40,870 nt of DNA from a virus. Shown here piece by piece: positions 13,285-21,732 of this stretch (position 1 is its first letter; every line of letters starts with the position of its first letter). The notes below the pieces were generated by a model that searched no databases, was not told where the DNA came from, and saw nothing but the letters and a program-made list of their open reading frames with translations. The stretch lies in the IMG/VR virus record IMGVR_UViG_3300042560_002966, positions 1 through 40,870 of that record, one strand, 5' to 3'. The position numbers were made by a program, and so were the translations under genes.

Positions 13285-16200
13285 TTAAAAAGGTTTGTCA
13301 TCTTTACCCTCCATTTCAAGTTCAAGTTCGCCAGATGGATTTGTTTCCAAATCAATCTCAGCATCTTCATAATTTAAAACATAGCAGCTCGTATTTTTAT
13401 CATTAAAATGAAATCTTGGAGACAATCCAATATAATAAGGTTGATCTTGTAGATACTTTAATAATGTACTTTCATCTTGTGCTTGCTTACCAGTTTTTTC
13501 GCGATGGTGTTTAGCATAAATGGCATAAAGCAATCCGAACCTTACAAAAAGCAAACGTGTTGGCTTAGTAAATTGCTTAGTTTCTTCGCTACCATCTAAT
13601 TTAATTCTAACTTCGCTAACTGTTTTAATGGCATACTCAGTTCCAAAGTGAATTTGTTTTCTATCCAAAAGAAACTCTACCCCTTTCCAGAAATTATTGA
13701 GGCTATTGTTTTCCTTAAGCAATGCATTATGAGAAATAACCGTTTCCAAGCAATCATTATAAAATTCATTATAGGCAAAAGGAAAGCGAACATAATCGCT
13801 CATAATTTTGATGGCAGCTAATATGCTGGTATAGTTTTTTACCAAACGAGTTTCAGCATTGCCATGTACGCGCTTAATATTTTCGGTTAATACTTTGTAC
13901 TCTTCCCAAAACACCGTATTGTATTTTTCAGAAAAGGCTTTTCTGTACTTTAAAAGCTCCACAATTAAAGAACTCAATCCTTCCTCTTCCCACTTTTTGA
14001 GTTGTAAATGTTTTTTGCGGCTATCTTCTGTTTGTTCCTGAAGCACCGAAGTTTTAAACTGTCGGGCAATACTTCTACTTAATACAGAACCATCATCCCT
14101 GGTACTTAAATACTGTCCGGCAACAATCAGGGCCGAGTGTGTTTTTTGGATGGTAGTTTTACGAGCTTTGCCGGTAGAGCCATCTCCAACCTCTCGCCCT
14201 TGACCATCATAAAAAGCCTTAAAGCTTCCAAATTTCCAATCCTCAATATTGTTTTCGTCAAACTCATTAAAGTGGATGGCACAATTACGGTACCTAGCTT
14301 GTAAATTAAAAAAGGAGAATGGCGTACCCTGACCAGGATTCAAGTTATAACCTTGGATAAGTTTACCATCAGAGTTTTTACCAGAGAAAAAGAACCAAAG
14401 AATGCTCTCACAAAAATCAGACTTCCCACTTCCTTTAGGACCATAAGCATAAAGAATAGGACACTTTGTTGTGGCCGTTACAATATCCTTAAATAATGAA
14501 AGGATAATGTAAGCAATTCCAAAAGGAGCATTGGCACCATAAGCCCCAACAAAATGCTGTGCCCATGTTTCAAAATCGGTAGGACTATTTTTATAAGCCA
14601 AAAACATATCGTTCTCATAAACATTATCCTCGTTCCTGTGGTCCTTATTAATATTACTACCACCCATACTTATATAATGCTGCCCATCAATTTCAACAAT
14701 ACCCATTTCATTAAAATCAAGTAGGTCAACTTTATTATCAAGCCCAGGTACTGCCACTTTATTACTAAAACTCCAAAATCCCTCACTTTGCCATCCCAAA
14801 GTTTTTAGCTCATAGCATACAGGCATTGCTTCACTTAGCCAGCCAATAACACGCATAAAGTTATGCTTTGTAAACGATGGCTCTACATTAAAAGCACCCT
14901 TTTCAATGCAAGTCATTAAAAAGCCATCCATGCTGATCAGGCTTCGCGATTGCATTTCAACAATTACCTTTTTGCGGCCATTCCATATTTCAATAAGCCT
15001 ACGGTTATTGTTACTTTCGTTAATATGAAACAAAGGTTTGATGGTAAAATTGGTAACCCTACGAATAAACCCATCACCTATTTTAAAATAGATCCCTGGC
15101 TTATATTGTTCAAATTCATTTTCCAATTGAACAAAGCCTTCATTGTTTAATATATCCCTATTTACCCATTGAGGCAATTCATCGGCATGTTTAAACCCAA
15201 TCTTGGCTTGTTTTTCGGCTTCTTTTTCTTTAGCCTCTAAGTCAATTAATTTTAAAGCTTCTTTAACAGCAGTATCAAGCTTTTTTTTAAGTTTATACTT
15301 GGTCGTTAATTCAGCAGTATAAGAAAGGCGTAAAGATTCATCTTTAATCTTAGCCAATAACATAGCGCATTCTTTTACAGCTTCATTTAAAATAAGCAAA
15401 TCGGTAAGATTTGTACTTAAAAAGAACTCGCACTTCCAAGTTACAGCATCCTCTACTTTTTTCATTAAAAAGCTAGAAAAGAAAGCATCCTGTGCCATAT
15501 CATCCGCATCCTTGTCCTTAGGCAAAATAACAATGTAAGTTTTAAAGCCAGCAGAAACTAAAATATCAATATCGCGCTTTGCCGCTTTTAATCCAGCACC
15601 ATCGCCATCACGCATAATTAAAACAGTATCAGTATGCTTGCGTAAAAGTTTTGCCTGATCTTCTGTTAAGGCAGTGCCACAAGTAGCCACTGTGCAATCG
15701 TAGCCATGCACATGCATACTAATTACATCTAAATAGCCCTCGGTAATAATGGCCATGCCATGCTTTTTAAAAGCCTTGGCAGTAATTGCCTGGTGCAAAC
15801 CATAAAGCACATTGCTTTTATTGTAAACAAAGCTATCAGAAGGATTAATGTATTTTGGGTTATCCTTATTAGTATCATCGGCACGTTTGCGTGCACCAAT
15901 ACCAATATAATTACCACGCTGGTTGATGATGGGAAAAGTAATACGGTTATAAAACTTATCTCGCAGTTCCTGATCAACAAACTTTACCAAACCAATATCC
16001 TCGGCAATAGTAGTTTTTTTGGCTTTAATTATTGGCTCAGTAATAAAAGTATTACCAGGAGCATAACCAATTTGCCATTCAATAATATTACTCATTGAAA
16101 GCTTACGCGACACAAGCAAGTACCTAAGTATATCCTTATGGTTTTTAAGGTTTAGATGATAACGGCCGCTAGCCACTTTCCAAAGTTCGTGAGCTTCATC

Positions 16201-16545
16201 AAGTTTTTTCTTTTCGCTTTTAATTTCTTCGGGCGATCTGGTATCGGTTTCATACTCCAACTCAACACCATAAGTATTGGCAAGTTTTTCAATGGCTTCA
16301 TTATAAGGCAAGCTTTCATGCTCCATTACAAAGTAAATAGCATCACCACTTTTGCCACAGCCAAAGCACTTAAATATCCCTTTAGTATCGCTTACTGTAA
16401 AACTCGGGCTTTTCTCATTATGAAAAGGGCAGCATCCTGTATAATTAGCGCCTCTTCTTTTCAGAGACACCACCGGAGCAATAACATCATAAACGCTTAA
16501 CTTATCTTTAAGCAACTGAATGCTGATGTCTTTTATATATGGCAT
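13285..16545 (-). CDS. Primase fused to P-loop ATPase/helicase
   Basis: A 1086-aa replication protein. The N-terminus is a DnaG-type CHC2 zinc finger (C39, H42, C60, C63 in CCPFHNEKSPSF and IFKCFGCGKSGDA). A Toprim catalytic domain follows, with TEGYLDV (E269) and IMRDGDGAG (D313, D315), so it should make RNA primers. After a basic linker and a helical middle, the C-terminal half has a Walker A motif GPKGSGKS (702-709) and a Walker B-like segment IHFNEFDENN near residue 760, resembling the superfamily 3-like or DUF927-type ATPases of replicative primase-helicases. Iteron arrays lie just past its stop. It is the largest protein encoded here. Confidence 0.9.
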   Translation of the reverse strand: MPYIKDISIQLLKDKLSVYDVIAPVVSLKRRGANYTGCCPFHNEKSPSFTVSDTKGIFKCFGCGKSGDAIYFVMEHESLPYNEAIEKLANTYGVELEYETDTRSPEEIKSEKKKLDEAHELWKVASGRYHLNLKNHKDILRYLLVSRKLSMSNIIEWQIGYAPGNTFITEPIIKAKKTTIAEDIGLVKFVDQELRDKFYNRITFPIINQRGNYIGIGARKRADDTNKDNPKYINPSDSFVYNKSNVLYGLHQAITAKAFKKHGMAIITEGYLDVISMHVHGYDCTVATCGTALTEDQAKLLRKHTDTVLIMRDGDGAGLKAAKRDIDILVSAGFKTYIVILPKDKDADDMAQDAFFSSFLMKKVEDAVTWKCEFFLSTNLTDLLILNEAVKECAMLLAKIKDESLRLSYTAELTTKYKLKKKLDTAVKEALKLIDLEAKEKEAEKQAKIGFKHADELPQWVNRDILNNEGFVQLENEFEQYKPGIYFKIGDGFIRRVTNFTIKPLFHINESNNNRRLIEIWNGRKKVIVEMQSRSLISMDGFLMTCIEKGAFNVEPSFTKHNFMRVIGWLSEAMPVCYELKTLGWQSEGFWSFSNKVAVPGLDNKVDLLDFNEMGIVEIDGQHYISMGGSNINKDHRNEDNVYENDMFLAYKNSPTDFETWAQHFVGAYGANAPFGIAYIILSLFKDIVTATTKCPILYAYGPKGSGKSDFCESILWFFFSGKNSDGKLIQGYNLNPGQGTPFSFFNLQARYRNCAIHFNEFDENNIEDWKFGSFKAFYDGQGREVGDGSTGKARKTTIQKTHSALIVAGQYLSTRDDGSVLSRSIARQFKTSVLQEQTEDSRKKHLQLKKWEEEGLSSLIVELLKYRKAFSEKYNTVFWEEYKVLTENIKRVHGNAETRLVKNYTSILAAIKIMSDYVRFPFAYNEFYNDCLETVISHNALLKENNSLNNFWKGVEFLLDRKQIHFGTEYAIKTVSEVRIKLDGSEETKQFTKPTRLLFVRFGLLYAIYAKHHREKTGKQAQDESTLLKYLQDQPYYIGLSPRFHFNDKNTSCYVLNYEDAEIDLETNPSGELELEMEGKDDKPF

Positions 16546-16566
16546 AAAAATATTGTGTATTAAAAA

Positions 16567-16884
16567 TTAAAAAATAGGAAGCGACATTTGATTTAATCTA
16601 ACCAGGTGAGGAGACCTTTTTGAAATAGGGAACGTATTATTATCAAAATGACTTTGAAAAACTTGTTTTACTCCAAAGGTTGATTTAGTATGCCATTTAA
16701 CAATAAGGTAGTCATTTTCAGTAACCCAACTTTCAAGAGCTAAAACAATCCCTTCAATATAGGTATCTGCCCAAGCCTGTTCATCGCTAAAGCCGCAAGA
16801 ATGCGATCTAACACAATCACCTATAAAAAAAGTTAAGTGAGCTGATGGGTACTGTTCCGAAACTAAATAAACGTGCTTTTTCAT
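16567..16884 (-). CDS. Hypothetical protein, 105 aa
   Basis: A 105-aa protein, no family recognised. It contains FIGDCVRSHSCGFSDEQAWA with a CxxxxxC pair and a mixed strand/helix pattern (EGIVLALESWVTENDYLIVK). It lies four bases past the stop of the ASCH gene and 21 bases before the primase start, within the early replication and modification operon. Confidence 0.55.
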   Translation of the reverse strand: MKKHVYLVSEQYPSAHLTFFIGDCVRSHSCGFSDEQAWADTYIEGIVLALESWVTENDYLIVKWHTKSTFGVKQVFQSHFDNNTFPISKRSPHLVRLNQMSLPIF

Positions 16885-16888
16885 AAAA

Positions 16889-17308
16889 TTAAAATCTAAA
16901 TGGTGTCCAGTGGTAAATCATTTTTTTTGCGGACAATGAAATAAATTCAGAAGCCTTTACATTGCCATGAATGCTATTAATCCAGTAATATGCAAAATCA
17001 TACTGATCAATAAAGCCGTCCATAATTACAAACTTGCCAATTTCGCGAGCTGTTAGATTTCTGTCATCAACTTCTATTTCAACATGAATTGATTTCTTAT
17101 TTTTTCTTTGAATTGAAATATTTACGATTTGCGTTCCATTAAACTTAAACTTATCAGTAATAAACTTGGTGTGCTTAGTTCTTAAGCCCGAATACATTTT
17201 TATAGGTTCACCTGGTTTAGGAGTAATTTTGCGCTCAGTGCGCACAGTAAATATTTTGGTACCGTCAAGTATAGAGTCGGCAAATCGTTCTTTAAATCCT
17301 AGTAGCAT
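16889..17308 (-). CDS. ASCH domain protein
   Basis: A 139-aa protein. The start, LLGFKERFADSILDGTKIF, then TVRTERKITPKPGEPIKMYSG, is the ASCH/PUA-like signature (a GxK motif, a strand with TxR, then KPGxxIxxYxG). ASCH proteins bind nucleic acid or modified nucleotides; some, such as YqfB, are N4-acetylcytidine amidohydrolases and others are RNA-processing nucleases. The gene follows the cytosine methyltransferase by 24 bases and has its own leader motif, so a role tied to modified bases is plausible but unproven. Confidence 0.75.
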   Translation of the reverse strand: MLLGFKERFADSILDGTKIFTVRTERKITPKPGEPIKMYSGLRTKHTKFITDKFKFNGTQIVNISIQRKNKKSIHVEIEVDDRNLTAREIGKFVIMDGFIDQYDFAYYWINSIHGNVKASEFISLSAKKMIYHWTPFRF

Positions 17309-17312
17309 TTTT

Positions 17313-17323
17313 TGTAGTTATTT
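17313..17323 (-). promoter_or_regulatory. Start-proximal leader motif, copy 3 (ASCH gene)
   Basis: AAATAACTACA on the minus strand, four bases before the ATG of the ASCH gene. Confidence 0.6.
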
Positions 17324-17332
17324 AGTTAGTAA

Positions 17333-18949
17333 TTAAGCAGCCTTTACTTTTTGTAAAGAGCCAACAATAGCTTTAGCCCACGCATGCATTACATTCGTTT
17401 CTACACTATTGCCAATAAACTTTTTTTGTTGCGTTTGAGTGCCGCAAAGCACATAGGTTTTAGGAAAACCTTGTATTGCTTTTAATTCAGATATTTTAAG
17501 CATACGCATTAAGATATCAGCAATACCATACATGGCCATAAAGTTTTTGATTCTTACCATTACTTCACTATCGGTTTCGTAGATGGCAATGGCAGGAGCT
17601 CCGCTTTCTGTCATTACAATGTAAGGCGGTGTTTTATCCATACGAGCAATCAAAGTAAAGCAAGGATCATCCACACTGTAAGCACTATTATTAAACCATT
17701 GTGGGTTTAATAAAAAAGGAATAGCACTCACCAAATTCATTTTAGGCACATTGGTATTTGTTCCCGCAGGGCTTTCAATACTGCTCACATTAGCACCATT
17801 GCTAAAATCGCGCATAATGTATTGGGGCTGAATTAAAGCGTATTTATCCTTTGTTGGAATTACGGGAGCTGGTGCATTTACAGAATGAACATTTTCACCG
17901 GTACCATAATACCCGCTTAAAAAATCGGCACTAACCAAAGCCAAAGTATCAGAAGTGCGAATAGTTCCTGCAGGCTCATCAACACTATTTACTTTTCCTT
18001 CTGGGCGGCCACTGTAATACTTCGCTAAAAATTCAGTATTTACAATTGCCAATCTTCCTTGGCAGCTCACAGTTGGACATGGTTCGTCTAAAGATGGCGG
18101 CACATACTTGCCAGTTTTGCCATTAATGCTATTGTACTTTAATAGGTAAGCATCTTTACCACCAGCCACAAACTTCACAAGCCCTGCAAAAATCCTTTCT
18201 AGCGATGCATCAACAATGGGAGTTTTACGACCAAAAATAGAAAGCCCTTTATCCTCCAAGTCCAACACCTCGCGCACTGGCTTCCATTTTAGCAATGGAA
18301 ACAAAGTACTTAGTTCAGGATTTTTGCAATGCGTTGGCTCAGGGAAAACAATAGGCAGTCCTAATTTAGCAAAGCAAGCAAAGAAACGTTTGCGTGTGGT
18401 ATATCCTCCAAAGTCGGCAGCGTTTAACTGTCTCCAGTCGTAAGTATAGCCATCACCTACCAACTTCATTTCATTAATCCACTTCACATAATCAGTACCA
18501 TTCAGTTTATTGATGGGCTTACCATTTTCGCATAAAGGCCCCCAGCTCATAAACTCCATTACATTTTCAATAGTAAAGTAATCAGGCTTTAAAGCTTCGG
18601 CATATCGAGGCATATCATCAGCCAAACTTCTACTATCGGCATCGCGCGGTTTACCACCTTTAGCCTTGCTAAAATTAGTACACTCCAAACTTGCATGCAC
18701 CAACAAACTAGCATCAGGATATAACTTACGAGCTGCATTAACTACAGCACGCAATTGGCTCATTTTAACCTTACGGATATCCTCCACAAAATGCACAGCT
18801 TCTGGATGATTCGCCTTATGCGAAGCAATTGCCACAGCATCATGATTGATGCATGCAATTACTCTACAACCAGGAGTTTTGCTAAAAGCAGTGGTTACAC
18901 CACCCGCCCCACAAAAGAGGTCAACAACTATTAATTCTACGGCTTCCAT
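17333..18949 (-). CDS. DNA cytosine-5 methyltransferase
   Basis: A 538-aa enzyme that would transfer a methyl group from S-adenosylmethionine to C5 of cytosine. Motif I is DLFCGAGG (10-17), the catalytic Cys90 lies in SLECTNFSKAKGG, ENV (128-130) is motif VI, and GYTTRKRFF is motif VIII-like. The C-terminal half contains at least four variants of a roughly 40-residue unit (SVDEPAGTI, SVNAPAPVI, SIESPAGTN, SVDDPCFTL) before a final motif region (GNSV). This repeated pattern is common in phage Dcm-type enzymes. With no matching endonuclease next to it, it probably protects phage DNA or acts epigenetically. Confidence 0.88.
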   Translation of the reverse strand: MEAVELIVVDLFCGAGGVTTAFSKTPGCRVIACINHDAVAIASHKANHPEAVHFVEDIRKVKMSQLRAVVNAARKLYPDASLLVHASLECTNFSKAKGGKPRDADSRSLADDMPRYAEALKPDYFTIENVMEFMSWGPLCENGKPINKLNGTDYVKWINEMKLVGDGYTYDWRQLNAADFGGYTTRKRFFACFAKLGLPIVFPEPTHCKNPELSTLFPLLKWKPVREVLDLEDKGLSIFGRKTPIVDASLERIFAGLVKFVAGGKDAYLLKYNSINGKTGKYVPPSLDEPCPTVSCQGRLAIVNTEFLAKYYSGRPEGKVNSVDEPAGTIRTSDTLALVSADFLSGYYGTGENVHSVNAPAPVIPTKDKYALIQPQYIMRDFSNGANVSSIESPAGTNTNVPKMNLVSAIPFLLNPQWFNNSAYSVDDPCFTLIARMDKTPPYIVMTESGAPAIAIYETDSEVMVRIKNFMAMYGIADILMRMLKISELKAIQGFPKTYVLCGTQTQQKKFIGNSVETNVMHAWAKAIVGSLQKVKAA

Positions 18950-18951
18950 AA

Positions 18952-19836
18952 CTATTGCCCTCCTTTATAAGCACGTGGAAACTCATTATACTCTTGCCCA
19001 TCAAGCGTGCGACCAGCTTTCTTTTTGCCAACCTTTAAATAATGCATTCCATCAGCATGTAATGATTTACCTTTCCCATTTAATAAAGCAATTTCAGCAG
19101 AAACTAATGGCCTGTTTAAAGGCATCCAATCACCCCACTGTTTAAAATAAACAGGAATATTATATTCATTGCATTGATGTGTTAAAGCTCTTACAATTTG
19201 TGGATGTAATGGCCTCGCATTATGCCCGCTTTCGCCACCAATAATTATCCAATCAAGGTATTTTGCTAATGGAGCGTATCCACCACCACAATCAAAATGT
19301 TTTCGTAAATCTATATTTCCTAAAAGCGGCTCACAACTTAAAAACCTTACAGCAGCTCCGCACTGCATTAATTCAACAATCCTTTTTTCAAATGTTTCCT
19401 GATCCTCTACACTCACCCCAATCCAAACATTGTTAGATGGAATCCATTCAGCGCCTAATCTTGCAGCTTGCCATTGGTAAAATTCAACCATACGTTCAGG
19501 CCTTTTGGTTAACACCTGGTAAGTATGTCTATCAATATCACTCATTACAGAAAACACTGCAGCAATAAATTCGAAAGAAATATCCTCATGAAATAAATCG
19601 CTCATGCTGTTTACAAAAATGAGTGAGGGCTTTTTCCATTTAGATGGAATAGTTAAAGTATCTAAGTGCGAAACTGCACCATATAAAAAAGGCTTTGCAT
19701 ATTTATCAGGCACAATCTTCATCAATCGTTTATGCATTACTTCTGCATAACAATTTTTGCAGCCCTGGCTAACTTTACTACAGCCAGTTGTTGGGTTCCA
19801 AACCCGCTCTGTCCATTCTATTTTTGATTTTGTCAT
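18952..19836 (-). CDS. DUF5131 (phage Gp37/Gp68) family, Cys-motif protein
   Basis: A 294-aa protein from the ATG at 19834-19836, chosen because the family begins at IEWTERVWNPTTGCSKVS and because the leader motif lies directly before this codon; a longer upstream frame is non-homologous. The motif CSKVSQGCKNCYAE (Cx6Cx2C) suggests an iron-sulfur cluster of radical-SAM type. Further family landmarks are FVNSMSDLFHE, VLTKRPER, NVWIGVSVEDQ, RFLSCEPLLG and IIIGGESGHNARP, then VYFKQWGDW. The family is common in phages; its substrate is not established. It lies two bases from the cytosine methyltransferase gene, suggesting nucleic-acid modification. Confidence 0.88.
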   Translation of the reverse strand: MTKSKIEWTERVWNPTTGCSKVSQGCKNCYAEVMHKRLMKIVPDKYAKPFLYGAVSHLDTLTIPSKWKKPSLIFVNSMSDLFHEDISFEFIAAVFSVMSDIDRHTYQVLTKRPERMVEFYQWQAARLGAEWIPSNNVWIGVSVEDQETFEKRIVELMQCGAAVRFLSCEPLLGNIDLRKHFDCGGGYAPLAKYLDWIIIGGESGHNARPLHPQIVRALTHQCNEYNIPVYFKQWGDWMPLNRPLVSAEIALLNGKGKSLHADGMHYLKVGKKKAGRTLDGQEYNEFPRAYKGGQ

Positions 19837-19838
19837 TT

Positions 19839-19849
19839 TGTAGTTATTT
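19839..19849 (-). promoter_or_regulatory. Start-proximal leader motif, copy 4 (DUF5131 gene)
   Basis: AAATAACTACA two bases before the chosen ATG; its presence decides the start codon for the DUF5131 gene. TTACTCA lies a few bases further upstream, as it does before copies 1 and 5. Confidence 0.6.
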
Positions 19850-19870
19850 AATAATGAGTAATAAAATAGA

Positions 19871-20059
19871 TCAGCAAATAAATATTTCGCTAGAGTCAAG
19901 CATTGGTTTAGCTTTATCATAAACCGTTGCATCATTAACATCAAGTGTTTTGTATAATCTTCTGCGAGCTTCAACCTTTCTTCCATTGGTTAAGTACATC
20001 CAAAAGTTACGCGTAAACCATAAATCAAAGCGGTGTAAGTAGTGTGCAATTTTTTTCAT
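19871..20059 (-). CDS. Hypothetical protein, 62 aa
   Basis: A 62-aa basic protein with an aromatic N-terminus (HYLHRFDLWFTRNFWMYLTN), then GRKVEARRRL. No family recognised. The leader motif directly before its ATG and its location between early genes support it as a real gene. Size and basicity would fit a small nucleic-acid or host-protein binder. Confidence 0.55.
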   Translation of the reverse strand: MKKIAHYLHRFDLWFTRNFWMYLTNGRKVEARRRLYKTLDVNDATVYDKAKPMLDSSEIFIC

Positions 20060-20061
20060 TT

Positions 20062-20072
20062 TGTAGTTATTT
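20062..20072 (-). promoter_or_regulatory. Start-proximal leader motif, copy 5 (62-aa gene)
   Basis: AAATAACTACA two bases before the ATG, with TTACTCA further upstream. Confidence 0.6.
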
Positions 20073-20088
20073 TTAAGTGAGTAAATAA

Positions 20089-20280
20089 TTATGATTTAAT
20101 TTTAATCTTCAGTTTACAAGTTTTGCCACAATCCCTTTTTGTTTCTGCATCTTTATTAATATGGCCTTCTTCAATTTTAATCTTTATGCCAATCAATGCA
20201 TCACTTTTGTTTCTGGCCATTATGGTATTATCTCCAAAATAATGCTTGCAGCTGTAGCTGAATTTAAAAAGTTTTTCCAT
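20089..20280 (-). CDS. Hypothetical protein, 63 aa
   Basis: Start chosen at the ATG at 20278-20280, which overlaps the end of the 115-aa gene by 17 bases, giving 63 aa. Basic, with a strand-like GIKIKIEEGH, a Cys-containing stretch (RDCGKTCKLKIKIK) and another Cys near the start. No family recognised. The tight overlap suggests translational coupling with the 115-aa gene. Confidence 0.5.
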   Translation of the reverse strand: MEKLFKFSYSCKHYFGDNTIMARNKSDALIGIKIKIEEGHINKDAETKRDCGKTCKLKIKIKS

Positions 20281-20611
20281 CTTCTGGCGGATTGCTCTTT
20301 GAAACATCAGGCAAATCTGAAACATGCTTTATAAGTGCATTTATCTTATCAGCATTTTCCCTACACCCATGCAATTTCTTTTGATGCAATTGTAATTCAG
20401 TAATTAATTCTGTTAAGGTTTCAGCAGATACTATTAATCTAGTTTCAGTTAATTTATTCTCCGAAACTATTCCTTCAACTTTTTTCCATTTATAATCTTT
20501 ACCATCAGTAAAAATTATAACGAGCTCCAATTGGGCTTCAAGCGAAAACCCTTTTTTCTGATCGTTCTCAGCAAAATATGCATTTGATCGTACTGCTACT
20601 AATTGTTTCAT
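20264..20611 (-). CDS. Hypothetical protein, 115 aa
   Basis: A 115-aa protein with an N-terminal strand-rich part (VRSNAYFAENDQKKGFSLEA) and a long helix (residues 55-90, SAETLTELITELQLHQKKLH) ending in a Pro/Ser tail. No family recognised. The leader motif lies one base before its ATG. It belongs to the early operon between the DnaA-like and DUF5131 genes. Confidence 0.55.
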   Translation of the reverse strand: MKQLVAVRSNAYFAENDQKKGFSLEAQLELVIIFTDGKDYKWKKVEGIVSENKLTETRLIVSAETLTELITELQLHQKKLHGCRENADKINALIKHVSDLPDVSKSNPPEDGKTF

Positions 20612-20612
20612 G

Positions 20613-20623
20613 TGTAGTTATTT
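20613..20623 (-). promoter_or_regulatory. Start-proximal leader motif, copy 6 (115-aa gene)
   Basis: AAATAACTACA one base before the ATG of the 115-aa gene. Confidence 0.6.
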
Positions 20624-20635
20624 ATTAATTAAAAA

Positions 20636-20953
20636 TTATCCTTCATCACCAACTTTGTAAAGCTTAGCGCCTTTAGAATTAAGCAACTTGCCACGCACAT
20701 CATTAATGCTCTGCTCAGCCTTCCAAAAGTTATTTATTTGGTCATTAATATCTTTCATGCTCTCTAGTAATTCCAGCTTACTTTCAAGTCTAGGAAGTTC
20801 TACTTGCACAATATCAAGCATGGCATTTGCACCTGCATAAAATAACCTCTTGCTGCTTTCTTTTTTATCAGCACTCAAAGCAGTTAAGTCAATGCCAATT
20901 TTGGCCATAAACAATTCGTATTGTTTATTTAAATCAATGTTTTCGTTAGTCAT
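20636..20953 (-). CDS. Hypothetical protein, 105 aa
   Basis: Start chosen at the ATG at 20951-20953 (MTNENIDLN), which overlaps the end of the DnaA-like gene by 8 bases; the frame remains open further upstream. The protein is helical and acidic, with a coiled-coil segment (ELPRLESKLELLESMKDIND). No family recognised. Coupling to the DnaA domain IV protein suggests a replication-related or regulatory partner, but nothing in the sequence proves it. Confidence 0.55.
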   Translation of the reverse strand: MTNENIDLNKQYELFMAKIGIDLTALSADKKESSKRLFYAGANAMLDIVQVELPRLESKLELLESMKDINDQINNFWKAEQSINDVRGKLLNSKGAKLYKVGDEG

Positions 20954-21344
20954 GTTTTGTGGGGTTAAAAACGGTTGTACACTTTTCAAATTCTGCTATG
21001 ATTTGTTCCAGATTATCATTAATGATGCTTTTATAAATAAGGTCTACTTTATTGTAAGTACTTACCACATCGTAATATTTATGTTCAAGGTCATTGCTTA
21101 CTGTCTTTGTTGCATAAATTACAGTTGAATGATCAAAATCTCCCAATATTGCACCAGTATCTACTTGTCCTATTCCAGCCATTCGGTTAAGAAAATACAT
21201 GATTACTTGCCTAGGCCTTACAATAATGCGCTCTCTAGTTTTACTTCTTAAAATTTCTAAAGGCAACTCAAGTTCCTTGCAGCACGATTCAATAAATTTT
21301 GTGCAACGTTCAGGTGTTTGAAAACTTCCATAGCTCTTAATCAT
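20946..21344 (-). CDS. Free-standing DnaA domain IV-like protein
   Basis: A 132-aa protein whose centre (residues 35-85) matches the DNA-binding domain IV of DnaA: SKTRERIIVRPRQVIMYFLN, then GAILGDFDHSTVIYATKTV. The DHSTVIYA motif, which in DnaA contacts the DnaA box, is fully conserved. The AAA+ domain is absent. In phages and plasmids such stand-alone domains probably bind origin DNA or titrate DnaA. A perfect DnaA box lies at 11913-11921 and iteron arrays at 13115-13241 are other possible targets. It overlaps the DUF4406 gene by 4 bases. Confidence 0.85.
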   Translation of the reverse strand: MIKSYGSFQTPERCTKFIESCCKELELPLEILRSKTRERIIVRPRQVIMYFLNRMAGIGQVDTGAILGDFDHSTVIYATKTVSNDLEHKYYDVVSTYNKVDLIYKSIINDNLEQIIAEFEKCTTVFNPTKHD

Positions 21345-21712
21345 AACTTACCTCCTTCGTTAACTAGTACAGTATCTCTATGCGCATATTCAAAAAACTC
21401 ATTCTTTGCAAAAGTTACCTTAACAGCACTTTCAATTGCAGCTTCCATTTCATCTTTACTACCTGGGCTATCTTTCCAGCCATCTAAAAAGCAAGCACAA
21501 TCACATTTCTTTATGGCAGGAATACACACGGCCATGTAATCCTCTTGCTTAAATGCGCTAGTATCAATACCATCAAATAAATCATGTGGTACAACAGTGT
21601 TATAGCCTTTATCCTGTAAAAGCTTTTCTACAAACCTGAACTCATCCAGGTTAAGGTTAGCCATGCCACGTATTGGACCAGCTATGTAAACAGTTAATTT
21701 GTTTTTAGTCAT
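21341..21712 (-). CDS. DUF4406, nucleoside 2-deoxyribosyltransferase-like
   Basis: A 123-aa protein. The N-terminal VYIAGPIRGMANLN and the later CDCACFLDGWKDSPGSKDE are typical of DUF4406 proteins, which belong to the nucleoside 2-deoxyribosyltransferase-like fold that exchanges or cleaves bases on deoxynucleosides or deoxynucleotides. Phages carry such proteins among nucleotide-metabolism and DNA-modification genes. The substrate is unknown. The 4-base overlap with the DnaA-like gene and proximity to the PAPS-reductase-like gene place it in the early operon. Confidence 0.8.
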   Translation of the reverse strand: MTKNKLTVYIAGPIRGMANLNLDEFRFVEKLLQDKGYNTVVPHDLFDGIDTSAFKQEDYMAVCIPAIKKCDCACFLDGWKDSPGSKDEMEAAIESAVKVTFAKNEFFEYAHRDTVLVNEGGKL

Positions 21713-21732
21713 TGGTATTTAAGGTTTGAGGG

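Noticed and set aside
17333-18949. A restriction-modification system around the cytosine methyltransferase
   Set aside because: No endonuclease-like gene is adjacent; neighbours are DUF5131 and ASCH proteins, so an orphan methyltransferase is preferred.
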